Positions 29,801 to 36,399 of a stretch of 38,652 bases of DNA are shown here, one piece after another. Numbering within the stretch: the first letter of the stretch is position 1; each line of letters starts with the position of its first letter. The notes under the pieces were generated by a model that worked only from the letters and a program-made list of their open reading frames with translations, did no database searches and was not told where the DNA came from. Both the position numbers and the translations under genes were made by a program. Source of the DNA: Nevskia sp. (lineage in GTDB: Bacteria > Pseudomonadota > Gammaproteobacteria > Nevskiales > Nevskiaceae); assembly GCF_023266035.1 (NCBI RefSeq), contig NZ_JAHFRY010000024.1, forward strand, positions 1 to 38,652, read 5' to 3'.

Positions 29801-30176
29801 CGGCAGCCAGTGGACGGCCGGTGCCGCCGCCGGCATTCCGGTCAACGGCTCGCTGCAGCCGGAAATCGCTTTCGCGATGCTGGGCGACGAGGCCACGCTG
29901 GGCTGGGCCCGGGTAGCCTCGGTCAACGGCCGCTTCACCAACACGCCGCTGGTACAAGCCAGCGACGCCGCTGACCGCTACCGCCCATTCGGTGCCGATG
30001 ACGGCGCGGTCGTGCCGTTCTCGCCCGGCAATCGGGCCAGTGGCTACGTGCCCGACAGCGGCCGCCAGCAGCGCCTGCTGAATATCGGCGGCGTGCTGTA
30101 CCAGGCGATCGAGGCCTCCTCCATGGACGGCAGCACCTCGCGCAACCGCGTCTCGCTGCTGCGGCTGACGCCATGA
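26832..30176 (+). CDS. Large PKD-domain lipoprotein (module R)
   Basis: This 1114-residue protein has a lipobox (LALLAGCD, Cys19) and a Pro-rich spacer. A PKD domain at about 40-116 includes FDGSASSDPDGDALSLHWDF. A carboxypeptidase-regulatory-like Ig domain lies near 123-205 (VSGRVTALDGSALAEVGV), then a region with IQLPPAALVTAAGVPVSG. From about 725 to the end, several blades carry RWSGSEW, YSGSAWQ, YDGSAWT and YDGSQWT, suggesting a beta-propeller. It is a cell-surface or periplasmic lipoprotein, probably for binding or adhesion. It has its own module-R promoter and occupies the position held in module L by the unrelated 743-residue protein. No catalytic motif is seen. Confidence 0.85.
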   Translation: MTFARILPIAVVLALLAGCDGAAPGTPAPPPPPPAGNRAPVAQFAAPATVIAGQPLAFDGSASSDPDGDALSLHWDFGDGLRGGGGRLAHVFDSAGSYPVTLTATDPAGASGSLSHTITVAPAPGPARTQAVSGRVTALDGSALAEVGVRAGATTGVTDGDGRLSLALGIGVPQTLRFSRSGYVDQVQTLNFPEGSGEDTSFVVAMRAGEPAQTLADAAAGGVLSGRDGVRIQLPPAALVTAAGVPVSGAVDITMTPIDITLPNAGGFPGQFAGIDANAVVQPIVSYGTTDFVLSQGGQRLQLAPGKPAEILLPLYATQRLGGAVIAVGERLPLWSLSETSGLWVQEGEGEVVAAAAAPTGMALRATVSHFSPWNADIPFVLRSPGVRGRCVYDDDIGVPGARDHFATAVLCNWLAEMDRGIPPQGAARGAPAHAPARFGSQAEPPPPPLPGFSAYGAVPVGGDVLALPANAPIRFTVTALNGSFTGSATLAAGSTESEVVVKMRPLETGGGDGEAITLPFEAERRFEAGETQSFRLEGQGFRWLRVTVTPTGSGAPVQGELRVFRGLLPVAGGNLQAGLTVLLAANGEHRVELLPTGDTPTTARLRIELLGSDQAETLPLPLDLNRSQPELTVLRTSFNVEAARTLHFGLRENRVHYRLREPDGSEVFNFPADGNASSFSFLQRSLPASIGTYVLEAASIDGLTWPLNLSAELSHWLPQGAVLDGYKLLDLVADRAGQPVLLLSRDYSEGGSARQALVLRRWSGSEWLEAAGELTGIVPRNCGFSGANAASLAFDSSNRPLLAYTEALGSAGIRTVVQRYSGSAWQTLGPDQGVLGQNPGRASCTTARVLIRVDGDDRPLVALRSAQSDFQFEVRRYDGSAWTGIAAPLAASDPFDGEQFDLQLAPDGQAYVASSQRSTAEAARVLRYVAGPGPQSGPGAWQAVGPDQGRLPAPAGQGAEYDPLLRFTASGQPIVAGGNRQSVAVFRYDGSQWTAGAAAGIPVNGSLQPEIAFAMLGDEATLGWARVASVNGRFTNTPLVQASDAADRYRPFGADDGAVVPFSPGNRASGYVPDSGRQQRLLNIGGVLYQAIEASSMDGSTSRNRVSLLRLTP

Positions 30177-30200
30177 GCCAGACAGCATCACCAACGACGA

Positions 30201-30229
30201 TGTCCGGTTTGGGCGGCGCGCTGCGTTTG
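30201..30229 (+). promoter_or_regulatory. Module-R ECF promoter motif, copy R3
   Basis: TGTCCGGTTTGGGC starts at 30201 and CGTTTGC at 30224, 23 bases apart, 34 bases before the CsgG-like ATG. It leads a four-gene operon (30263-31899). Confidence 0.75.
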
Positions 30230-30262
30230 CTCGGGTACAACCCCTGTGACGGAGCCGCGCCG

Positions 30263-31036
30263 ATGAACCTGATCCCTGCCGTGCAAGCTGCCGCGCTTGC
30301 CCTCGCTGCCACCCTGACCCTGTCCGGGACCCTGGCCGGCTGTGCCAGCACGGCCCCGGCGCAGGCCGACCGCAGTGCCAGCCACCAGGCGCTGACCAAG
30401 CTGCCACGCAAGAGCCCCGAGCAGCGCGTGGCGGTGGCGATCTACGAGGTCACCAGCAATCTGCAGGAACTGCCGCCGCGCGGCGCCACCGAGCAGTTCA
30501 AGACGGCGCTGGTCAAGAGTGGCCAGTTCAGAGTCGTCGAGCGTGCCCAGCTCGATCGCGGTGTGGTCCGCGAGAAGCAGATGAACGCCGCCGGCCAGAC
30601 CAGCGGCAATAGCGCGCAACAGCAGTTGCGCGGCGCCGAGTACATCTTCCAGGCCGAGATCACCGAGCTGAACGGCGGCGCCGGTACCAGCAGCAATGGC
30701 ATCAACATCGGCGGCTTCCAGCTCGGCGGCGCCAGCAACCAGGATGAGCTGGGGCTCGATGTCAGCATCGTCGATGCCGCCACCGGCGATGTCGTCGACG
30801 CGATCAATGTGCGCAAGACGCTCGGCGGGTCGGCGATCAGCGTCGGCGGCCTCGGCGCGCTGGTCAATCGGGTGATGGCCGAGAACGGCAAATCCACCTC
30901 GCCGTACATGCCGGAAGTCCAGCACCAGTCGACCCGCAAGGACAGCTTCGATGCCGCATTGCGCGAAGCGATCGAGGAAAGCGTGCGCCAGCTGCTGCTG
31001 CGCTTCGACAGCAGCGTCGCCCAGGCCGGCGGTTGA
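30263..31036 (+). CDS. CsgG/HfaB-like lipoprotein, module R
   Basis: This 257-residue lipoprotein (lipobox GTLAGCAS, Cys27) has the CsgG/HfaB domain: RVAVAIYEVTSN, FKTALVKSGQFRVVERAQL, QLRGAEYIFQAEITELN and LDVSIVDAATGDVVDAINV. It aligns throughout with the module-L protein (TALVKS, FRVVER, QQLRGA and GDV.DA.NV identical), so the two are paralogues. CsgG forms an outer-membrane export pore; by analogy this one may secrete the small proteins encoded just after it. The curli partners CsgE and CsgF are not seen. GGAG precedes the ATG. It is the first gene of an operon of four with overlapping or nearly touching ends. Confidence 0.85.
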   Translation: MNLIPAVQAAALALAATLTLSGTLAGCASTAPAQADRSASHQALTKLPRKSPEQRVAVAIYEVTSNLQELPPRGATEQFKTALVKSGQFRVVERAQLDRGVVREKQMNAAGQTSGNSAQQQLRGAEYIFQAEITELNGGAGTSSNGINIGGFQLGGASNQDELGLDVSIVDAATGDVVDAINVRKTLGGSAISVGGLGALVNRVMAENGKSTSPYMPEVQHQSTRKDSFDAALREAIEESVRQLLLRFDSSVAQAGG

Positions 31037-31046
31037 GGACGCCGGC

Positions 31047-31394
31047 ATGCGCGCTTCCTTGATGCTCCTCGCCGCGTTCATGGCCTTGCCCGCTGCTGCC
31101 CAGTCGGGCTACGGCAGTGCCGATCCTTACGGCTCGTATGACGCTTATGGCCAGCCCTCGTATGGACAATCTCCGTACGGGCAGGGTGGCGTCGCCGCAC
31201 CATCGACGATTCCCAATCAGGGCCCGAGCACCGCCGTGGTGCCGGATGTGCAGCCGCCGGCGGCGCTGACGCCGAAGCGCAAGCGGCAAGCCACGCCGGC
31301 AGCGTCGGGCATCGATTGGGGCGGCGCTGGCGGCGCCGTCTACAACACTTATCCCGATCCCTATCCGGACGCCGCGCCGCCGGCGCCGAGATGA
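31047..31394 (+). CDS. Tyr/Gly/Ser/Gln-rich low-complexity secreted protein (module R)
   Basis: This 115-residue protein has a signal peptide (cut near PAAAQS). A striking YG repeat follows at 20-48: GYGSADPYGSYDAYG, then QPSYGQSPYGQGG. The remainder is Pro/Ala-rich and ends YPDPYPDAAPPAPR. The SYGQ-type composition resembles prion-like low-complexity domains. Its counterpart at 9957 in module L has the same bias and also adjoins a CsgG-like gene. It may be a polymerising or adhesive substrate of the pore; it carries no curlin repeat. Translation starts 10 bases after the CsgG-like stop. Confidence 0.7.
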   Translation: MRASLMLLAAFMALPAAAQSGYGSADPYGSYDAYGQPSYGQSPYGQGGVAAPSTIPNQGPSTAVVPDVQPPAALTPKRKRQATPAASGIDWGGAGGAVYNTYPDPYPDAAPPAPR

Positions 31395-31696
31395 AGCGCC
31401 GCACGCCTTGGGCCATCGGCCTGCTGCTGGCGGTGTCGGCGCAGGCCATGCCGCCTGCGGAAGTACCACAGCCGATGGCGCCTTCGACCCTGCCGCCGCT
31501 GGTCTTCGCGTCACCCTATGGCCTGCAGGGGTTCCGCGATGACTTCGATCGTCGTCAACGAGCGCCGGCCTGTCCGCCGCGCGAGCCGTCTGCGGCAGCC
31601 GCCGATCGCACGATCGACTGGTGCGCGCTGGCGCCGTACCAGCCTCGCTACGAGCCACAGACGGCGATGCCGCCCTGGCGCGGTGGCTGGTGGTGA
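31391..31696 (+). CDS. Small exported protein, Pro/Arg-rich (module R)
   Basis: This 101-residue protein has a signal peptide (cut near AQAMPP). The rest is Pro- and Arg-rich, with two Cys (APACPPRE and IDWCALAPY) and an aromatic end, MPPWRGGWW. No family is recognised. It overlaps the preceding gene by ATGA, so translation is coupled. The two Cys and Tyr/Pro-rich composition recall the 149-residue protein after the module-L CsgG-like gene, which may be its functional equivalent. Confidence 0.65.
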   Translation: MKRRTPWAIGLLLAVSAQAMPPAEVPQPMAPSTLPPLVFASPYGLQGFRDDFDRRQRAPACPPREPSAAAADRTIDWCALAPYQPRYEPQTAMPPWRGGWW

Positions 31697-31899
31697 GGCT
31701 GGCGCTGCACGGCCTGCGGCTGCTGCTGGCTGCGGCGCTGCTGCTGCAGCTCCTGCAGCTGGGCTTGGCGCTGCGCTATCTGTCCGCCGATGCTTGGGCG
31801 ATCAGCGCGCAGCTGCTGCCGGCGCTGCTGATCAAGCTGCTGCTGATCGGCTTCAACCTCGGCCTGTTCTGCTGGCTGCACAGAAAACTCGCGCGCTGA
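31693..31899 (+). CDS. Small two-helix membrane protein (module R)
   Basis: This 68-residue protein has two hydrophobic helices (about 7-27 and 40-60; LLLAAALLLQLLQLGLA and LLIKLLLIGFNLGLF) and a basic C-terminus (LHRKLAR). GTG 31693 overlaps the preceding stop as GTGA, supporting a real, coupled start; upstream in-frame codons are in shadow sequence. It probably sits in the inner membrane beside the secretion apparatus. No family is recognised. It has no equivalent in module L. Confidence 0.6.
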   Translation: MRLALHGLRLLLAAALLLQLLQLGLALRYLSADAWAISAQLLPALLIKLLLIGFNLGLFCWLHRKLAR

Positions 31900-31928
31900 T
31901 GTCCGCTTCTCGCGATCGATTGCGTTTG
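31900..31928 (+). promoter_or_regulatory. Module-R ECF promoter motif, copy R4
   Basis: TGTCCGCTTCTCGC starts at 31900, the base after the preceding stop, and CGTTTGC at 31923, 23 bases apart. The -35-like block is slightly weaker than in the other copies. It leads the 31956-34102 pair. Confidence 0.7.
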
Positions 31929-31955
31929 CTCCTGCAAGTACCCCGGAGCAAATCG

Positions 31956-33521
31956 ATGAACCAGCCCATCCACCCGCTGCTCGCTGCCTGTTTCCTGTCC
32001 TTGTCCGCGACGACGGCCCTCGCGCAGCCAGCGCCGTCGACCATCCCCGGCCAGCGCAATGCAGGCGCCACACAGTCGCCAGCTACTGTGCAGTCCTGGA
32101 ACCGCGCACCGAGCCAGACTTCCGTGCGCAACGCTGACAGCCAGCAGCCACAGCAGGCTCCGGACTGGGGCGCGCCGCCATCGTCGATGAGCGCACCGAT
32201 GGTCCAGCCGCAGATACAACGTCGAGTTCTGCCGAAAGTGGCAACGCAGGACAGCGCTGTAACCAGCGCCGGCCAGGGCATCTTCGAACTGCTCAGTGCT
32301 GCGCCGGACACGCCGGTGCAGAGTGGCGGCCGCACGGTTCCCGCAGCCGAAGCGCAGCGCGCGCTGCTGGCGCCGGTGATCGAAGGCGCAGGCCGCGCGC
32401 AGCCACAGCGTCTGGCGATCCGGACGACCCAGGCGGACACGGTGATGCGCGGCAATCAGGCCTTGCGCGCGCAGTACCTGAAGCTGACGCCAGACAACAT
32501 CGACAGCATCGGCAGCAGCGCCGATGGCAATGCCCGCGATCAGACCGTGCGCGGCAACGCTCAACTGCAGAGCCGTCGATCCTTCGCTGGCGTGGCGCCC
32601 ATCGCGGTACAGCGCAACGGCGGCGATTCGATCCGCAGAGTGTCGCCAGGCGCAGGTGCAACGGCTGCGATCCGCTACCGCGATGATCCTGCAGCCTGGT
32701 GCAAGGCGTTCGGCGATACGCCAAGAATCAGCCGCCTGCTCGCCGATGGCGACCGGCTGACGCCGGATGGCGAGTTCATCCTGCGCGGCAGCTGTTTCGG
32801 CCGGGCGCGCGGCAGCGTGCAGATCACCTTGCCGGCGCCGGTCGGCACGCTGACCCTGACGCCGCTGGAATGGCAGGACGACAAGCTGCTGGCCAAGCTG
32901 CCGGCGGACATCAGTGGCCTGGCGATCGGCGAAGCGCGGGTGACCGTGCTGCGCAACGATCAGGTGCTGTCGCAGATCCGGCCGGCGCGCTTCGAGCCGA
33001 GCTGGGTCGAGCAGGACATTCCGTCGCGAATGATCGCGCTGCGTGACTGCGCCGCGCCCGGTCTGTGTTCGGCTTTCGACGGCGGTGCGTCGGCCGTGCC
33101 ACCGCCAACCCTGGCCATGCTGCTGCTGCCGTGGACCACGCAGCCGGTGCTGCTGGGCGCTGCCGCCATCCATCTTTCCGACCAACTGGTCGCCGGCCGC
33201 GACGTGTTCCAGGTGCAGTTGCCGGAATGGGCGCGGGTGTCCGGCTCGGCGGAATGGATCGAGCGTCAGCACACCGGGCTGAGCAGCATCAGCGTCAATG
33301 TCGGTGGCGATCTTCATGACCTCACCCGCGCGCCCGGTGAACGTCCGGCGGCCACGGTGACGGTGGACTGGCGAATGAACCAGCCGGTGACCACGGTCAG
33401 GCGCGAGATCGGTTTCCATCTGCTGACCGGGCCTTATGCGCAAGTCGAGATTTCCCAGTACGGCTACTGCAATTACTCGTTGAACCTGAAGGCGCTGGTG
33501 CCGCGCGGGATGAGCCTGTGA
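31956..33521 (+). CDS. Exported protein with IPT/TIG-like domain (module R)
   Basis: This 521-residue protein starts at ATG 31956 with a signal peptide (cut near TALAQP), then a low-complexity Pro/Gln/Ser region to about 90. The middle is Asn/Arg/Gln-rich (AQYLKLTPDNIDSIGSSAD). Near 270-330 is an IPT/TIG-like Ig fold: GEFILRGSCFGRARGSVQIT, then LEWQDDKLLAKLPADISGL. The C-terminal 150 residues are beta-rich (VTVDWRMNQPV, YGYCNYSLNL). It looks like a secreted or surface-anchored structural protein. GGAG lies upstream of the ATG. The gene overlaps the next by GTGA. The far-upstream start of this frame is rejected because the R4 motif and signal peptide define the true one. Confidence 0.75.
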   Translation: MNQPIHPLLAACFLSLSATTALAQPAPSTIPGQRNAGATQSPATVQSWNRAPSQTSVRNADSQQPQQAPDWGAPPSSMSAPMVQPQIQRRVLPKVATQDSAVTSAGQGIFELLSAAPDTPVQSGGRTVPAAEAQRALLAPVIEGAGRAQPQRLAIRTTQADTVMRGNQALRAQYLKLTPDNIDSIGSSADGNARDQTVRGNAQLQSRRSFAGVAPIAVQRNGGDSIRRVSPGAGATAAIRYRDDPAAWCKAFGDTPRISRLLADGDRLTPDGEFILRGSCFGRARGSVQITLPAPVGTLTLTPLEWQDDKLLAKLPADISGLAIGEARVTVLRNDQVLSQIRPARFEPSWVEQDIPSRMIALRDCAAPGLCSAFDGGASAVPPPTLAMLLLPWTTQPVLLGAAAIHLSDQLVAGRDVFQVQLPEWARVSGSAEWIERQHTGLSSISVNVGGDLHDLTRAPGERPAATVTVDWRMNQPVTTVRREIGFHLLTGPYAQVEISQYGYCNYSLNLKALVPRGMSL

Positions 33522-34102
33522 GCCGGCCCTTGCTGCCGCGCGGCCTGTGCGTGCTGGTGCTGGGCTTCAGTGCCAGTGCCGGTGCGCAAACCCAGGAGCC
33601 TCCGAACTGGAATCTGACGGCGCCCGCCACCACGACCCAGGCGCCGCCGATGCAGCGCCGCCAGCTGCCCCGCATGCAGCAGCCGATGCCACCCGAGCCG
33701 GCTGCGATCGATAGCCATGAAGTTCAGGCATCGCAGGTGCCGGACGGCTACCAGGCGCTGCGCGTGCCGCCAGGCCCGGCGGTTTCCGCGGCGGATCACG
33801 ACCGGCGCATGGAAAGCCAGCTGCCGGAAGGCAGCATGCCGGAGCAGCAACAGATCGCGATCCTGCGCAAGCGGGTCGCCGAGCTGATCCGGCAGATGGA
33901 CGACCTGCAGGTGCGCATGCGGGTCAGCGAGCAGTTGATGGCCACTCATCGCCACGGCTACAGCGTGCCGAACATGGGCTTCATCAGCGGCAAGTCGTAC
34001 AGCCACTGGCTGAAGCGCGCCGACGAGGCCAACACGCTGGTTCCCTTCTTCAGCGGCAGCAGCCGAGACGGCACCACCACGCCGTCGGTGATGCCGAAGT
34101 AG
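33518..34102 (+). CDS. Exported coiled-coil protein (module R)
   Basis: This 194-residue protein begins at GTG 33518, overlapping the previous stop (GTGA). A signal peptide (cut near AGAQTQ) is followed by a Gln/Pro/Arg-rich region and a coiled coil at about 110-140 (QIAILRKRVAELIRQMDD, then LQVRMRVSEQ). The tail NMGFISGKSYSHW is unusual. It is probably an oligomeric periplasmic or surface protein, acting with the 521-residue protein with which it is translationally coupled. No family is recognised. Confidence 0.7.
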   Translation: MSRPLLPRGLCVLVLGFSASAGAQTQEPPNWNLTAPATTTQAPPMQRRQLPRMQQPMPPEPAAIDSHEVQASQVPDGYQALRVPPGPAVSAADHDRRMESQLPEGSMPEQQQIAILRKRVAELIRQMDDLQVRMRVSEQLMATHRHGYSVPNMGFISGKSYSHWLKRADEANTLVPFFSGSSRDGTTTPSVMPK

Positions 34103-34132
34103 TGCCGCCGTTCACGGCGCGCACCGCGCCGA

Positions 34133-34161
34133 TGTCCGGTTTCGGCCCGCCGCCACGTTCG
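34133..34161 (+). promoter_or_regulatory. Module-R ECF promoter motif, copy R5
   Basis: TGTCCGGTTTCGGC starts at 34133 and CGTTCG at 34156, 23 bases apart. The -35-like block is a perfect match; the -10-like block has one change. It leads the five-gene operon 34191-37912. Confidence 0.7.
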
Positions 34162-34190
34162 CTGTCATGAACACCACCGGAGCTGATCCC

Positions 34191-34679
34191 ATGAAAAAAG
34201 CTTTCTGCCTGCTGGCGCTGACGGCCGTTGCCGCCGCAGCACCCGCGCAAGCCTTCGACGCCACCTGCGAGCTATACGTGAAGGCCGCCGAGAAAACCGC
34301 CGAGCAGCCGGCGCGCCAGACCATCAGCGAGTCCGACGGCATCCGGCTGGAAGCGATCATCGTCGACGGCGTGATGTACAGCCGCGATTCACCGACAGCC
34401 AAATGGCGCAAGGCGCACAGCGGCTTCGGCGCGATCGAACGCAGCATGGTCGCCGACATCCGCAAGGGCAGCAGCAAGATCGACAACTGCCGGAAGCTCG
34501 GCAGCGAAACCGTCGACGGCGTCGCCACCACGGTGGTCGAATACCGGCTGACCATTCCCGGCGCGGAGCCGGGCACCAGCAAGGCCTACATCGGCCAGGA
34601 CGGCCTGATCTACGCGCAGGCCGCCGGCAAGGTGCGCATCGTCAACCGCTACAGCGGCGTGACCGTGCCGAAGCTCTGA
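34191..34679 (+). CDS. Periplasmic protein of unknown function (module R)
   Basis: This 162-residue protein has a signal peptide (MKKAFCLLALTAVAAA, cut near AQAFDA). The mature part has two Cys (DATCELY and IDNCRKLG), likely a disulfide, and beta-rich text such as IRLEAIIVDGVMYSR and TVVEYRLTIPGAEPGTSKAY. ATG 34191 is preferred over 34167 because GGAG lies 8 bases upstream and the signal peptide begins there. No family is recognised; a LolA/YceI-like half-barrel is only a guess. First gene of the R5 operon. Confidence 0.7.
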   Translation: MKKAFCLLALTAVAAAAPAQAFDATCELYVKAAEKTAEQPARQTISESDGIRLEAIIVDGVMYSRDSPTAKWRKAHSGFGAIERSMVADIRKGSSKIDNCRKLGSETVDGVATTVVEYRLTIPGAEPGTSKAYIGQDGLIYAQAAGKVRIVNRYSGVTVPKL

Positions 34680-34681
34680 GC

Positions 34682-35293
34682 ATGAACGCCATGCATCGCA
34701 GCTTGTTCGTGCTGTTGCCGTTGCTCGTGCTCTCTGCTTGCGGCAAGGAGTCGCCCGCCGCCGACGCTTCCGCCTGGCCTTCGTTCGAGCAGGCGCAGGC
34801 GCAGCCACCTGCAGAAAGCCCGTTGCCGGCCGCCTGCAGCCTGCTGTCCGCCGAACAGGCCAGCACCGTGCTCGGCAGCGAAGCCAGCCTGATGACCGAG
34901 GAACCGGAGGCCTGCATGTACGGCAGCTCGGCCGGGGTCGGCAATATCACCATGCTGACGCTGATCGTCGGCGATAACGAAGACCTCGCCATGGCGCAGG
35001 CGGTGTTCAACGGCATCGCCGGCCAGCCGGGCAATCTCGCCGGCACGGTCAACAGCCGGATCGGCGAGAAGACCAAAAAGTCGGGCCAGGATCTCGATGC
35101 GCTCGGCGACGAGGCCTGGCTGTCGGCCGCCAGCTTCGGTGCAAGCTTCGGTTCGCACCAGGTCGGCGCCCAGCAACTGGTGCTGCGCAAGGGCACGCGG
35201 GTGCTGACGCTCAACGTTACCGGCACCGACAAGCTTCAAGGTCTGGCGCAGCGCCTGGAAACGCTGGCGCGCAGCGCGGTGGCACAGCTGTGA
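34682..35293 (+). CDS. Lipoprotein of unknown function (module R)
   Basis: This 203-residue lipoprotein has the lipobox VLSACGK (Cys20). After a Pro/Ala-rich spacer comes a compact domain with CSLLSAEQASTVLGSEASL, CMYGSS and DLDALGDEAWLSAASF. SLLSAEQASTVLG and LGDEAW resemble DUF3558-type small lipoproteins, a tentative comparison. It starts two bases after the previous stop and overlaps the next gene by GTGA, so the trio is translated together. Confidence 0.7.
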   Translation: MNAMHRSLFVLLPLLVLSACGKESPAADASAWPSFEQAQAQPPAESPLPAACSLLSAEQASTVLGSEASLMTEEPEACMYGSSAGVGNITMLTLIVGDNEDLAMAQAVFNGIAGQPGNLAGTVNSRIGEKTKKSGQDLDALGDEAWLSAASFGASFGSHQVGAQQLVLRKGTRVLTLNVTGTDKLQGLAQRLETLARSAVAQL

Positions 35294-36375
35294 TCGTGCG
35301 CGCCGCACTGTTCGGTCTCGCCTTGCTGCCTGGCGTGTGCACGGCGGGCGTGCCGTTGGTCGAGGGCCTGACCGTGACCACGGCCATTGCCGGTCCCGCC
35401 GGCGATTACGAGTCGCGCAAACGCCTGGCCGGCCGCGAGGGCGATGGCTGGCGGCTGCGCTATTCGGCCAGCGTGCCCGGCGACGCCGGCAGGCCGCGCT
35501 CGATCGACAGCGAACGCCTGCTGCACGACGCCGACCTGCTCGCCGCGCACACCTATCGCAGCCGCTTCGAAGCCGACACCGACGAGGACTATCCCGGCAC
35601 CACCGCGCTTGGCGCGTCCGTGCAGGTGCTGGCCGAGCTGAAAGCCGCCGGCAAGAGCCGCTTTGCGCTGGTCGGCGAAGACCACTGGATGGCGGATGCG
35701 CTGGCGGCCATGCCGGGCGCACAGGAATCAGCGATCGGCTTGGCGGCGGCGCTGATGGCCAATCCCGGCGCCAGCTACAAGGGCGAGCTGGCGCGGCGCT
35801 CCGCGGGCACGCTGTCGGTGCTGGTCAATGGCCAGATTTCGAGCCTGCCGGTGATCGTTGCCGGTGGTCGCTTCACCGCCAAAAGCGGGCAGACGCTGGA
35901 TGCCGAGCTGAGCTTGCTCGACGACGCGAACAACCCGATCACGCTGCAGTGGCGCATCGGTACGGCCAGCTTGCGCGTGGTGCGCATCGACTTCCCGGTG
36001 CCGGACAACAAGCAACTGGGCGAGACGCTGAAGGCGAAGAAGCGCGTCACCCTGCCGGGCCTGTTCTTCGATTTCGGCAGCGCCATGCTCAAGCCGGAAT
36101 CCGCCGCTGCGGTGCGGACGATCGCCGAGGCTGCGGGTGAAGCGCCCGGCACTCTGACGCTCGAGGGCCACACCGACATTGTCGGCGACACAGCGAAGAA
36201 TCTCGCCTTGTCCCGCGCGCGGGCCGAGTCGGTGCGCGCAGCCTTGATCAGCATCAACCCCGAACTCGCCGCGCGCCTGAGCGCGCAGGGCTACGGCGCT
36301 ACGCGGCCGCAGGCGGCCAACACCACGCTGGAAGGCCGCGCGCAGAACCGGCGAGTCGAGCTGGTGGCGCAGTGA
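35290..36375 (+). CDS. OmpA-domain outer-membrane protein (module R)
   Basis: This 361-residue protein ends in an OmpA peptidoglycan-binding domain at about 255-361: LFFDFGSAMLKPES, LTLEGHTDIVGD, SRARAESVRAAL, GYGATRPQA and NRRVEL. The N-terminal part after the signal peptide (LLPGVCTAGVPL) is a beta-rich module, RYSASVPGDAGR, without an obvious barrel. It should anchor the apparatus to the cell wall. GTG 35290 overlaps the preceding stop, so it is translationally coupled to the lipoprotein; a second GTG (35296) is possible. Confidence 0.85.
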   Translation: MIVRAALFGLALLPGVCTAGVPLVEGLTVTTAIAGPAGDYESRKRLAGREGDGWRLRYSASVPGDAGRPRSIDSERLLHDADLLAAHTYRSRFEADTDEDYPGTTALGASVQVLAELKAAGKSRFALVGEDHWMADALAAMPGAQESAIGLAAALMANPGASYKGELARRSAGTLSVLVNGQISSLPVIVAGGRFTAKSGQTLDAELSLLDDANNPITLQWRIGTASLRVVRIDFPVPDNKQLGETLKAKKRVTLPGLFFDFGSAMLKPESAAAVRTIAEAAGEAPGTLTLEGHTDIVGDTAKNLALSRARAESVRAALISINPELAARLSAQGYGATRPQAANTTLEGRAQNRRVELVAQ

Positions 36376-36399
36376 CTCTCTTCCCCCCCGGAAACTGAA

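Noticed and set aside
26811-30407. A 1198-residue minus-strand open frame opposite the PKD lipoprotein
   Set aside because: Same reason; the plus strand carries a lipobox, a PKD domain and an upstream promoter motif.
34167-34190. Upstream ATG for the 162-residue protein
   Set aside because: It adds eight polar residues before the signal peptide; ATG 34191 has GGAG at the right distance.
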